Source: Haberlea rhodopensis (taxonomy: Eukaryota > Streptophyta > Magnoliopsida > Lamiales > Gesneriaceae). Taken from it: a stretch of DNA of 64,000 nt. This document shows positions 46,841 through 58,230 of this stretch, piece by piece; position 1 is the first letter of the stretch; each line of letters opens with the position of its first letter. The notes beneath the pieces are model-generated. The model worked only from the letters and a program-made list of their open reading frames with translations, did not search any database and was not told where the DNA came from. The stretch lies in assembly GCA_907163345.1 (NCBI GenBank), contig CAJQUN010000422.1:248001-312000 (forward strand), given 5' to 3'. Made by a program: the position numbers and the translations under genes.

Positions 46841-47590
46841 CAGGAGCTCCTTGACAAAGGATATATACGCCCGAGCGTATCGCCATAGGGCGCACCGGTT
46901 CTTTTTGTGAAGAAGAAGGACGGTTCGATGCGGTTGTGCATCGATTACCGGCAACTTAATAAAGCCACAGTGAAGAACAAGTATCCTCTCCCAAGGATCG
47001 ATGATCTGTTTGATCAGTTGTAAGGTACCAGATTATATAGCAAGATTGATTGAGATCCGGGTACCATCAGATTCGAGTCAGAGAGGAAGATGTGCAGAAG
47101 ACAGCATTTCGGACTCGATATGGACATTATGAGTTCCTAGTGATGCCGTTCGGTGTGACGAATGCTCCAGCGGTCTTTATGAGCCTGATGAACAGAGTGT
47201 TTCAGCCGTATCTTGATCAGTTCATCATTGTATTTATCGACGACATTCTCATCTACTCCCGAAGCGAGGAAGAGCACGTGAAACACTTGAGGACAGTGCT
47301 CCAGATTCTCAGAGACCACCAGTTGTATGCCAAGCTCAGCAAGTGTGAATTTTGGCTGAGCAGTGTAGTGTTTCTGGGGCATGTCATATCTAGCAGCGGG
47401 ATATCAGTGGATCCCAGGAAGATTGAGGCTGTGATGGAGTGGGCTGCACCCACTTCTGTGCCCAAGATTCGGAGCTTCCTTGGTTTGGCCGGTTATTATC
47501 GACGCTTTGTCGAGGGATTTTCAAAGATCGCCAAGCCTTTGACACAGTTGACCCAGAAGGGAGTACCATTCTTTTGGTCAGAAGCTTGTG
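46841..47590 (+). pseudogene. Element C reverse transcriptase
   Basis: Motifs in order: DKGYIRPSVSP, (G)APVLFVKKKDGS, LCIDYRQLNKATVKNKYPLP, SGYHQIRV, FLVMPFGVTNAPAVFMSLMN and the catalytic FIDDILIYSR. Disruptions: TAG at 46886-46888 in place of the Trp before GAPVLF, TAA at 47021-47023 (Gln position), and a one-base deletion near 47049 that shifts into the long frame ending 48873. Confidence 0.92.
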
Positions 47591-48100
47591 AGGAGAGCTT
47601 CCAGGAGTTGAAGCACCGTTTGACGACGGCGCCAGTGTTAGTGATTCCTACGGAAAACTCCAGATTTGTTTTGTATACCGATGCATCACTTCAGGGCCTT
47701 GGGTGTGTACTGATGCAAGATAAGCATGTGGTAGCTTATGCATCGAGGCAGTTGAAGCCGCATGAGACTAGATACCCAGTCCGTGACTTGGAATTGGCGG
47801 CTATCATCTTCGCCCTGAAGATTTGGAGACATTATTTGTATGGTACTTCGTTTACCATATATACGGATCACAAGAGCCTCAAGTTTTTATTCACTCAGGC
47901 GGAGCTGAACACGAGGCAGAGAAGGTGGATGGACTTACTCAAGGATTATGATTGTGAGATTGAGTACCATCCTGGAAAGGCCAATTTGACAGCAGACGCT
48001 TTGAGCCGGAAAGTGAGGAGTTCTGCTGAGGATGTCATCCATTTGTCGGCTATGATGACCTCCTATTGCCATTCAGGCTATGATTTCGACATAGATGCAT
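47591..48100 (+). pseudogene. Element C RNase H
   Basis: YTDASLQGLGCVL, YASRQLKPHE, VRDLELAAIIFALKIWRHYL, IYTDHKSLKFLF and ADALSRK are in order and in one frame with the end of RT. No lesion is seen in this domain itself. Confidence 0.9.
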
Positions 48101-49606
48101 CACCTGTGCATGTATCGACCTTGTTAGCTGAGCCAGATATCTATGAGAACATCAGGAGAGCTCAGAGGTCAGATGATGAGGTTCAGAGATGGTTATCTTT
48201 AGTACATCTTGGTCAGCCATCGAAGTTCAGAATGGCCGATGACGGATCTTTGAGATTGGGTAGCCGTTGGGTGGTTCCGAGTACACCGGAGTTGCGTAGA
48301 GGGATCTTGGAGCGAGCTCATAGTAGCAGACTTAGCATCCACCCAGGCGGGAAGAAGATGTATAAAGATCTACGTGGTCAGTTTTGGTGGAAGAGAATGA
48401 AGTATGACGTCGCCGCTTTTGTTAAGAGGTGCTTGATCTGCCAGCAGGTTAAGGCAGAGAGACAGAGACCTGGCGGCGAGTTGAGAAGCTTAGAGATACC
48501 GAAGTGGAAGTGGGAACACATTTCCATGGACTTCGTGACTCACCTGCCGAGGAGTGCTTCAGGTTTTGATGCTATTTGGGTGATTGTGGATCGATTGACT
48601 AAGGTAGCTCATTTCATCCCCTATAGCATGACTTTCACCTTTTTGAGGATGGCGCAGTTGTATATTCGAGATGTGGTGAGATTGCATGGGATCCCCATTT
48701 CCATAGTGTCGGATCGAGATCCACGATTTACATCTCATTTTTGGGAAGGCCTTCAGTCAGCCTTGGGAACTGAAGTTAGATTGAGCACTGCTTATCATCC
48801 TCACGGATGGCCAGACCGAGCGTACTATCGAAACGCTCGAGGACATGTTGAGGGCTTGTGTATTGGAGTTTGATGTTTCTTGGCAAGACTCAGTGGCCTT
48901 GGTAGAGTTTTCTTATAATAACAGCTACCAGGCGAGCATTCAGATGGCTCCTTTTGAAGCTCTATATGGCAGACAGTGTAGATCACCCTTGTGTTGGGAT
49001 GACTTGGACCGCAAATCGGTCGGAGGACCGGAACTGATTCGAGAAATGGAAGAGAAGATAAAGATGATAAGGCAGAAAATGAAAGCAGCCCAGGACAGAC
49101 AGGCAGCTTATGCGAATAAACGGCGGAGACCGTTGGAATTTCAGTTGGGAGATAAGGTCTTCTTGAAGATCTCGCCTTTCAGAGGCATTGTGCGATTTGG
49201 GATGCGCGGAAAACTGTCTCCGAGGTATGTTGGACCGTACGAGATTTTGCAGCGCATTGGCACCTTAGCTTACCGACTGGCTTTGCCACCTTCTTTATCG
49301 GGTATACATGATGTGTTTCATGTATCGATGCTACGGAAGTATGAGCCGGATCCATCTCATGTGTTGCAGCCTTCTGAGGTCCAGTTAGAGTCTGATGTGT
49401 ATTATGTGGAACGGCCTGTTAGAATTTTCGATCGAGCAGACCACAGACTTCGGAACAAAGTGATACCTATGATCAAGGTTCAGTGGGATCGCAGGGGTGT
49501 CGAGGAGGCTACGTGGGAGACGGAGCGGCATATGGTGCAGCACTACCCGGAATTATTCTCTGGTATGTGTTTATGTTTAGTTTCTTTTTGGGGTAAGTGC
49601 ATGTGA
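48101..49606 (+). pseudogene. Element C integrase with C-terminal chromodomain
   Basis: The zinc finger (H..H, then CLICQQVKAE), catalytic Asp in MDFVTHLP, and Asp in SDRDPRF are seen. In the usual HPQTDGQTER region a two-base deletion near 48802 shifts the frame. The remaining part is open as 48845-49606: LEFDVSWQDSVALVEFSYNN, GPYEILQRIGTLAYRL, then a chromodomain (YVERPVRIFD ... IPMIKVQW ... VEEATWE). The chromodomain would guide insertion into heterochromatin and places C in the chromovirus branch, most like Tekay/Del. Confidence 0.92.
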
Positions 49607-49642
49607 TTTCGAGGACGAAATCTTATAAGTAGGGAAGTATTG
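49605..49642 (+). other. Pre-PPT stem and PPT of element C
   Basis: The stem GATTTCG-AGGA-CGAAATC (49605-49622) has its outer pair G-C where the other elements have A-T. The purine tract AGGGAAG and TATTG lead into the LTR. Confidence 0.82.
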
Positions 49643-51689
49643 TGATATCCCCGAAATAATTGATTTCAATTTGGGCATTAATTGAGTTTGTAAGATTAAT
49701 TTTGGTGGTAATTAATTATGGGCTGGAATTAATTATCATATTGAAATGCTTAGTCACATGATAGAGTGACCCGGGAGAGCATTTCAGTGTGCATGTTGTG
49801 CATGTTGGGAAAATTGTTATTAGCATGATTTATTTGCCATGGTTAGCAATTAATTGAAAATCATGAGTTTAATTGGTATTTTGGTGCATTTTGGACTAAT
49901 GCTTTTAAAAATATCATGTTGGGGTGTTTTATACACCATGGCATTGTGGAATGCATTTTAATAAAACCCAACCCCTTTATACCCCAACCCCCACCATACC
50001 TTTACTTTCCCCAAATCACCACCCAAACCCTTTTCCCTCTTCATATTCGAGTTGGAGCAAAAAGGTGGAGAGAAATCCTTCCAAAAGTTTGATTTGTGGA
50101 GTTTATTGGGAGATTTGAAGTCCCCAAGAGGTATAGATACCTCCCTATTGTTTTTGTTGTGTTTGGATTGGATTTGAAATGGTTTAAAATGGGTTTGTTT
50201 TGGGTTGTTGTGGTTTTGGTTGAATGTTGGATTTTTGAGGTGCTTAAAGTGTTTATGGAAGGTTATTATGTGTTTAATGTTATTGGTTTGATGGTAGGGG
50301 AGTTGGTATGGATTGGAATGGAGTTTTGGAGCAATAATGGCGATTTTTCGCGACACAGGGCTCGGCGATCGATCGCCCGTTTTTGGCGATCGATCGCGAG
50401 GAGGCAGTACGCTCCAGGAGCTTATGGCGATCGATCGCCACATTTGGGCGATCGATCGGCGAGGGTGGCGATCGATCGCGCCAAGTGTGGCGATCGATCG
50501 TTGATAGAATAAAAATTTGGTTTCGGGCAGTGTGATCTCGCGATCGATCGGCCCTTTGCAGCGATCGATCGCGAGACACAAAATATGATGTTTTTGATTA
50601 TTTTTGTAGGATTTTTGGTATTGGACTATTATTGGTTTCTAATATTGATTTGCGTGAATATGTAGAACCATCCCAGGTGGCGACACAGCCAAGGAAGTGA
50701 AGTCCTACCACATCCTACTTTTGGTAAGGTACGTAAAAGACGTACGGGCACCCAACGGTACATGTATCTAATATACTCATTGTTTATGCATTGTGGATGC
50801 GAGTATATATGGAATTATGCATTGTGGATGCAAATACATGTTGAATTATGCATGATGATTGTATATGCATATGATGATTATTGGTGCACATCCCATGAGT
50901 CGTGGTCATCCCTTGATGATTTTAATGTTTGCCGCTATTTGGTTTGTTGCCGCTAAATGTGAAGCGAGGGGTGGCAGCGCCGCATGTCACATTTGAGCGT
51001 GGTTATCATATAGGGCGAGGAAAGAATATTTGTTGCTCAATGTGAAGCGAGGGGTGGGAGCGCCGCATGTCCATTGAAGCGAGGTTATTCTATGCCTCCT
51101 ATATGTAAATAAGCGAGGGGCATTAAAATACATTGTGATGGACAGACTAGGGATTGGTGATTGGTATTTGGTGATGATGAAATGGTATTATGTCATGACA
51201 TGTGTGGACCATTATATAATCTATTTGATTATACTCATGAGTTATGGTATAGGGACAACCAAACTGGAAGCGTTTAAATGCATGGGAAAAACAGGAAGTG
51301 TTTTATTGTGATTTATGCATTTACGCCTTATATTCATATTGTGTTGAATATGAATGATATTATTGCTCATGTTTGGGGGTTGTCCTTGTAGGTACACTTT
51401 TGGCATGATAAGAAGGGGCTAAGGCGGGTTGAGCCAGTGAGCTTGTCAAGAATACTTTTGGTAGATGAAGGACGGGATTGCTTTTCTATAGTGTCTACTC
51501 TAGGAGTAGCGTAAAACTATAGTTGATAACATTCATTAGATTGGGAATGTAATTAATCCTTTGATAGTCCTTATTTTTTGGCATGTAATTCTTAAAGCTC
51601 ATAGTCTCAACACGATCATTTTACTCTGATAATTTATGTTAGCTCTAATTATGCCTTTAATCCGCACTTAAGGAACTAGGGTCCTTACA
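49643..51689 (+). repeat. 3' LTR of element C
   Basis: 2047 bp, near-identical to 42849-44894. Differences noticed: A/G in GGCAGC(A/G)CCGC, A/T in ATTA(A/T)ATAATC, C/T in GGTA(C/T)AGGG and one extra G near 51377. It contains the same eight palindrome motifs (50363-50582) and hairpin zone (50932-51139). Confidence 0.93.
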
Positions 51690-52901
51690 GCTAGTCAGGG
51701 GGCGATCGATCAACGATGCTAAGGGAAAAAAAGGCGGTTTAATACATGGGAGATCAATCGCATGAATGTGATTGATCGATCGCTAGCAGGCGATCGACCG
51801 CATGAAACATAGAGATCGATCGCTGATGGCCAGAAAGTTTTGGCGACCGATCGCGTAGGTTAAAATGTTGAGAAATATATATTTTGTTTGAATGTGATGG
51901 TGAAACCTATTATAACATTTTACATTATTGGTATTCATGTAGCACCATCACAGGGTTAATCACTGGCGCCTACACTTATATATGTTGTACAACACAACAG
52001 GTACGTGTTGACGTACGAGTATTGATATTCCATTTATGATTATTATATCATGATCTATGAGGATGTTGTATTGTTGATTTAGATATGAGATGGATGATGA
52101 TATCTTGCTTATGGAGATATGAGATTATTGTGAATATCAGATGTGATTGGTGCTGCGAGGCACGATGTTGTTGAGTTATGTGATTGGTTTTATGGTTATT
52201 CTATATGTTGAGGTATCGAGTTGATGCCATGAGAGGTATGCTCTTGTTGGGCATATGATTTGGCTGTTATATTGATGTGGTTGAGGTATCAAGTTGATGC
52301 CATGAGAGGTATGCTCTTGTTGTTGGTTGTTATATTAATGTTGTTGGGGTATCTAGTTGATGCCATGAGAGGTATGCTCTTGTTGGGCATGTGCTGCTAA
52401 TATGGGACGTGAAGGCTGACCCCTGACATATTAAGCTGAGAGGCATATCATATCGGTCCCGTTATAACAGGATGTTGGATGAAATATGTGATGACATATT
52501 TGGCCAATTGTATGTTGTATATTGTGTTCTGAGGTATGTACATGGGGCATGTATAGGAACAACCAGAGATGAGTATTGCAAATGCATGAATTGCAGGAAG
52601 TTGTTTATATCGTATTACTGCATTATATTGATGTTAGATTGTGAACATCATTTCAATATTCATGTTTTATGTGGTTCTTTGGGACTCATAGCTAGGGAAA
52701 AGCCGGGAACTATACTGATCGAGAGTTACTGAGTTGTGACGTGTAAATGATATACAAATATGTGATTTATATGATCTATGTAAACGCAAAACATAGTGAA
52801 AACTCTCGATCAATAATAATAGCATCTTAATCCTAATAATAAAGATATATGATTTGTTTAATCAAATGTATAATTGAGGATTAAGGTGACGAGGCCCCAC
52901 A
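51690..52901 (+). repeat. 3' LTR of element D, second part
   Basis: It matches 25002-26340 and ends GAGGCCCCACA. Palindrome motifs at 51700-51860 are degenerate by CpG transitions. The ~72-bp tandem repeat is shortened here by deletions (52209-52395). It is followed by the resumption of LTR H. Confidence 0.88.
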
Positions 52902-53659
52902 GATACATTATGAGTTTACGATTCTCGTAAGATTGCGTTTTGTTTGTTGATTTTCATTATCAATTATTTTTCTAATTTTCATACCATGATTATTGTGTTT
53001 GATTTTTGGATTTTCCATCTAATTATTGTCATGAAATCTAATTCTAAATTAGATATCAAATACGGAATCGTTTGATCCCTCTAATTTACGATGTAACTAC
53101 GATTAATATTTTTTCGCTTGTGAGTTTGTTAAATTATTAGGAAAAACACTTCACTAGATTAAACATAGACGTGTGGATTATGTTATTTAGCTTCATCGAT
53201 CTCACTAGTTATATCTATCATCATTTTAAATCTTAATCGCTTGTATTTTGATTAATTGAATTGATAAGGGTTAAACTAGAACGCTTGGGCTACTTAACTA
53301 AACGCAAGGTGGGATATGACTTTAATTATTGGATTAAATGTGCAATGAATATTCATATGAAAGTTGAATTGTATGTGAATATCGATAATCGAGAGTAAAC
53401 CCCAATTGTAAAGTCGATCGAAAACCAATATTTCTCATAAGTTAATTCGTTTTAATGTTAGTTTGATTGTTAGTTATTAATTTTGTTTTTAAATTCTCTA
53501 GTTTAATTCAACCTTCCAACCTCTCTTTTTACTATGTGTTTGCATAAACTAATACAAGAATACATCATTCCTCGTGGGATCGATCACTACTCACGCTATT
53601 ACATTCATTATTGTTATTAACTTGAGAATGGTAATTTGGGTACGTGATAAGCGCTATCA
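52902..53659 (+). repeat. LTR H, 3' part
   Basis: It completes the LTR begun at 23693, giving 623 + 758 = 1381 bp without element D. Near the end CCTCGTGGGATCGATCACTA resembles the LTR end of Athila A in element sense, and the terminus is GCGCTATCA, so the LTR has TGATA...TATCA ends. I cannot find a clear primer site after it nor an equal target duplication, so it may be a solo LTR with degraded flanks or the 5' LTR of a decayed element. Confidence 0.58.
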
Positions 53660-53789
53660 GTAATGGCAGCTGGTTTGACTTCTGTTGAACTTTGCTTGTT
53701 TTCTAAACTACCACTTGTTTTTCATCACTCATAAATGCAATAAATGTATTGTAAACTTAAATTTTTAGTAGTTGTTGTTCCCTTTCTAT
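53660..53789. other. Unassigned spacer before gag I
   Basis: 130 bp of AT-rich sequence with no identified feature between LTR H and the gag remnant. Confidence 0.4.
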
Positions 53790-54002
53790 CTTTAGGTGGC
53801 TACTAAGGCTAAAAGTCACAGCCGTGAGAGGACGTGGAGATTCCCCTGAAGTTACTGAGTATAACAGTGTTAACTGAGTAGCAGGTATGTTCGATGATAT
53901 GTCCATGGGTGAGAGAGTTGCTCATTACCAAAATACGCAACCATCTAAGTTCTTCGATACCAATGATACTGAGAAGTCCGAAGCCTGCTGGCTGAGCGAG
54001 AT
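53790..54002 (+). pseudogene. Element I gag remnant, N-terminal part
   Basis: The plus strand gives a broken gag: VATKAKSHSRE, a frameshift, then SPEVTEYNSVN, a stop, FDDMSMGERVAHYQ and QPSKFFDTNDTEKSEA.WLSEI up to the G insertion. The FDG-like and WLSEI pattern is that of Ty3/gypsy capsids, but different from C, D or G gag. It continues at 62790 after element G. Confidence 0.68.
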
Positions 54003-55971
54003 TGTGGGGTCCTCGTTACTTAATCCGTTATGAATCAGTTCATTTATACATATGTGAGTTAGAATTAAGTAAAACATACACCTGATTAAGAGTTTAGTTA
54101 TGTAGGTTGTTACAAGTTGACAAAACTGTCAAACTACACATCATAAATACATAACAACAACTTAAACCAAAAACTCCTAAGCAGTGGTTCAGCTCGCAGC
54201 GGAATAGACTCACAATCCCGTCATCCCACTTCTATGAGTCCCTACAGAAACAATCACACAATATGAGTACAGATAAACAACCCTTCCAGTGCGATATCAT
54301 TAAACACATAAACAATAAAGCACTATGAATAACAAATGTGATTGTCCTGTATTATGCACTATCAAATGCAATTATGTCATGACATGTCTCACTCATCATC
54401 CTGTTATAACCAGACCAATATGATATGTCTATCTCAGCTCAATATGTCAGTGGAACTCTCTCACATCTTCATATTAGCAGCACATATCATAGTATCGTCC
54501 TAACATGTTATAACAGCCAGAGCATATACCCAACCGGCGTATATCTCTCATGCCAAAGCATATGTAGCATATCTATCGTGGCAACAATCCAAGCCAAAGC
54601 ATATGTAGCATATCTATCGTGGCACCGATCTCAGCCAAAGCATATACTACACATCTATCGTGGCATCCATCTCACAATGTAGTATCATGAATGCACATGC
54701 ATATGCTACATTAATCATATGATAACATGCTCACATCATCATCAAAACCATATCATATACTCGTATGTCAAAACGTACTTGTTCTGCGACACAAACGATA
54801 TAAAATAGGCGTCACTGTCTAACCGCCTCGTTGTCCCGTCCCCTGTGATGATGCTACAACAATACCAACAATATATCATGTTTATCATAGGCATTAAAAT
54901 CAAATTCTACAAAAATATAACATTTTTAAAAATTCTGACCCTGGCGATCGATCTCATGTTTTGAGGCGATCGATCGCCTAAAGATTTGGTCTTAAGCGAT
55001 CGATCTCTTAATTTCACACGATCGGTCGCCTACCCTTTGGAAAACATTCTGCCTCAAGGCGATCGATTGCCTACTTGAAGCGGTCGATCGCTCAATGCAC
55101 CGCCACTCTCATGTTTAGCCACAGGCGATCGATTGCCTCATACGTCGCGATCGATCGCCTCCTCTGTTTTCTGAAAAACCATGGCGATTTTCTACTTCTT
55201 TTCTTGGTGTTTCTCCTACACCTCACTTCCCACCATTACAACTTATGTCATAGCATCTCTAACATCAAACAAACATGTTTGTATAATCATAGAACTCAAT
55301 TCATTGCATAAAAACAAGTATGAATTCCAACCAAGAACACTTGGTACTTCAATTCATATCATTCAAAACTAACTACATATCCAAGCTTGAAAGCATAAAT
55401 TCCTCACCAAGAAGTTATGAAATCCCTTCACTCTACTTTCTAGATTGATTACCAAGTGAAAGCCAAGCAAAAGATGCAAGAATTACCAAGGGTTTGGAGA
55501 GGTGCTTGTGTAGAGATTACTAGGTGAGATTTGCTGAGTTATGTGTTTAGAAATCTGATTTTTTTGATATATAACCAAACCTTCACATGCAACTCACATG
55601 TACATTCTAACGCACTTTCAACTCAAATACACATTCTAATGCACCTTCAAATGCATGTTAAATGTACATCAAGGTCATATCCCACTACACAATTCATGTC
55701 TCTTCCTTCTCATGCATATAAAATAAGACATGTATCAATATTTCAAGAACATAGATATATTTGTTCACCACTCACAAATCCCCCATGTTTCTTGGTTTAT
55801 ATAACCTTATACTTGCGACAACTTTGTATTGAACTTTCATACGTACTTCATTCTTTTATTACATCAATCCTCACTCGGTTCAACCCGAATCCGAGTCCAC
55901 ATCGTACTATAAGTAATCATAATTACACCGTAACCATAGTACACATGTATACGTCATATCGAGGCATGACA
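54003..55971 (-). repeat. 3' LTR of element G
   Basis: 1969 bp, TGTGGGGTCC...GGCATGACA on the plus strand (TGTCATGCC... in element sense, like TGTAATGCC of D). Palindrome motifs at 54944-55172 (about 800-1030 nt from the LTR start) include two with the exact core and six variants. The hairpin/tandem zone at 54520-54670 is homologous to the ~72-bp repeat of LTR D. Confidence 0.93.
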
Positions 55972-56007
55972 TTTCTCCCCTACTTATTGAATTTCGTCCT
56001 CGAAATT
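55972..56007 (-). other. PPT and pre-PPT stem of element G
   Basis: The minus strand has AGTAGGGGAGAAAT next to the LTR, then the stem AATTTCG/CGAAATT (55990-56007). Confidence 0.82.
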
Positions 56008-56099
56008 GCATATACATAACATGTATATATATATAGTCAACTCAACAATCCTACTGCAAGAAGATAAGAAACATGATCATATATGCAACATTGTAGTAC

Positions 56100-57640
56100 T
56101 TACTTACCAACAGTATCATAAAACTGTAAAGTCATACCAGTAAATAACTCAGGATGCTGTTGTATCATATGCTGCTCCATCTCCCACGTTGCCTCCTCGA
56201 CACCCCGTCCATCCCACTGTACCTTTACCATTGGTATCACTTTGTTACGCAATGTCCGCTCAGCTCTATCCAAAATCTTTAACGGCCGTTCCACATAAGA
56301 CACGTCTGTATCTAATTGTACTTCAGATGGTGGCAATACATGACCCGGATCTGGTTCATATTTCCGCAACAATGAAACATGAAACACATCATGGATACTA
56401 CTCCATGCTGGCGGTAGTGCTAAGCGATATGCCAACGTACCAATACGTTGCAACACCTCATACGGACCAACGTATCGTGGAGACAACTTTCCACGCTTAC
56501 CAAATCGTACCACACCTTTAAAAGGTGAAATTTTCAAGAAGACTCGATCACCAACTTGGAACTCAAGTGGTCTACGTCGCTTATTGGCATAAGCAGCCTG
56601 TCTATCTTGAGCAGCTTGTAATTTCAACCTGATCAGTTTTACTTTCTCCTCCATTTCACGTAACATTTCTGGTCCATGGAGTGCAATCTGATCAACATCA
56701 TCCCAATATAATGGCGATCTACATCGTCGCCCATACAATGCTTCAAATGGTGCCATCTGTATATTAGTTTGATAACTATTATTGTATGAAAATTCCACTA
56801 ATGGCAATGACTCTCGCCATGAGTTATCAAACTCTAATGCACAAGCACGCAACATATCCTCAAGCGTCTGTATCGTACGCTCTGTTTGTCCATCTGTCTG
56901 ATGATGATACGCTGTACTCCATCGTACTTCCGTTCCCAATGCTGACTGCAATCCTTCCCAAAAATGAGAAGCAAATCTCGGATCTCTATCCGATACAATT
57001 GACACGGGTATGCCATGTAGTCTCACTACATTTTGAATGTATAATTGTGCCATCTTCACATAGGTAAATGTCATACTGTAAGGTATGAAGTGAGCTACTT
57101 TCGTCAGTCTATCAACAATGACCCAAATCGCATCAAAGCCAGAGAAAGTCCGTGGCAAATGGGTAACAAAATCCATTGTAATATGTTCCCATTTCCATTG
57201 AGGAATCTCCAAACTCCTCAATTCACCTCCTGGTCTTCGTCGTTCTGCTTTTACTTGTTGACAGATCAAACACCGTTTCACAAAGTTCAACACATCCTGT
57301 TTCATGCGTTTCCACCAAAATTGGGTACGCAAATCCTTATACATTTTCTTTCCTCCATGATGTATACTGTAGCGACTGCAATGTGCACGTTGTAGTATTT
57401 CTTGGCGTAGTCCTAATGCAGCAGGTACTACCCAACAGTTTCTATACTTCAAAGTTCCATCACTTGTAAGTACAAATTGAGATTTTTGTCCTTGACATAT
57501 CATTTCCTTCCAGTGTTGTACCTCATCATCAGTACCTTGTGCCGTTCTGATTTTCTCAAAGATATCGGGTTCAACCAACAATGTTGATACCCTTACAGGC
57601 ACTGTTTCAATATCATAGTCATAACCCAAGGTACAACAAG
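56100..57640 (-). pseudogene. Element G integrase with chromodomain
   Basis: It is the C-terminal part of a 565-codon open frame that starts within RNase H. It has the zinc finger (CLICQQVKAERRR), catalytic MDFVTHLP, SDRDPRF and HHQTDGQTERTIQTLE (His replaces the usual Pro), GPYEVLQRIGTLAYRL and a C-terminal chromodomain (YVERPLKILD, VKVQWDGRGVEEATWE). No stop lies in this domain, so integrase alone is formally open, but it can only be made from the broken polyprotein. Confidence 0.92.
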
Positions 57641-58230
57641 AAGTCATCAAGGCTGACAAATGCATCATCTCATCAGCAGTATTATGAACTTTTCGACTTA
57701 AGGCATCTGCTGTGAGATTAGCTTTTCCTGGATGATATTCGATCTCACAATCATAATCCTTTAAAAGATCCATCCATCTCATTTGCCTCATATTCAACTC
57801 TGCTTGAGTGAATAAAAACTTTAAACTTTATGATCAGTATATATGGTAAACGACGTACCATATAAATAGTGTCGCCATATCTTCAAGGCAAAGACAATGG
57901 CAGCCAACTCTAGATCATGTACTGGATATTTCATTTCATGTGGCTTCAACTGTCGTGAGGCATAAGCCACTACATGTTTATCCTGCATCAAAACACAACC
58001 CAAACCAAGTAATGATGCATCGGTGTAAAGAGCAAACCTGTCATGCTCTGATGGAATAATCAACACTGGAGCAGTAGTTAACCGATGTTTCAGTTCCTGA
58101 AAACTATGCTCGCATGCATCTGACCATCTAAATGGTACTCTCTTCTGTGTCAGCTGTGTGAGTGGTTTGGCAATCGCTGAAAATCCTTCAACAAATCGTC
58201 TATAATATCCCGCCAAACCCAAGAAACTAC
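57641..58230 (-). pseudogene. Element G RNase H
   Basis: LYTDASLLGLGCVLM, YASRQLKPHE, VHDLELAAIVFALKIWRHYL and IYTDHK are in the frame ending at 57821. One base is lost in an A run near 57824, and the rest (MNMRQMRWMDLLKDYD, ADALSRK) is in the next frame from 57797. Confidence 0.9.

Larger units (their letters stand above)
42068..51689 (+). mobile_element. Element C block: tandem Tekay/Del-like chromovirus, partial copy plus complete copy
   Basis: The order is integrase end (42068-42848), LTR, complete interior, LTR. The block 42068-44894 repeats 48862-51689 almost perfectly. This is the expected remnant of a tandem LTR-interior-LTR-interior-LTR array, formed by recombination between LTRs, whose left part was then deleted. 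The right boundary with LTR D is clean (after CCTTACA), so C inserted at the site equivalent to 25002 in LTR D; the left target duplication is lost. Confidence 0.87.
24316..52901 (+). mobile_element. Element D: decayed Tekay/Del-like chromovirus, host of nested elements B and C
   Basis: D comprises a 5' LTR (24316-26340), an iMet PBS, gag and pol remnants split by Athila B, a pre-PPT motif at 41761 and a 3' LTR (41797-42070 plus 51690-52901) split by the C block. Its LTR is homologous to that of G (which reads minus). The 5' LTR lacks about 72 bp at its start, so no target duplication can be read. Its own sequence totals about 7 kb. Confidence 0.78.

Noticed and set aside
53645..53659. TGATAAGCGCTATCA read as a complete miniature element or attachment site
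   Set aside because: It is more simply the end of LTR H, which has TGATA/TATCA termini. No flanking duplication supports a separate element.
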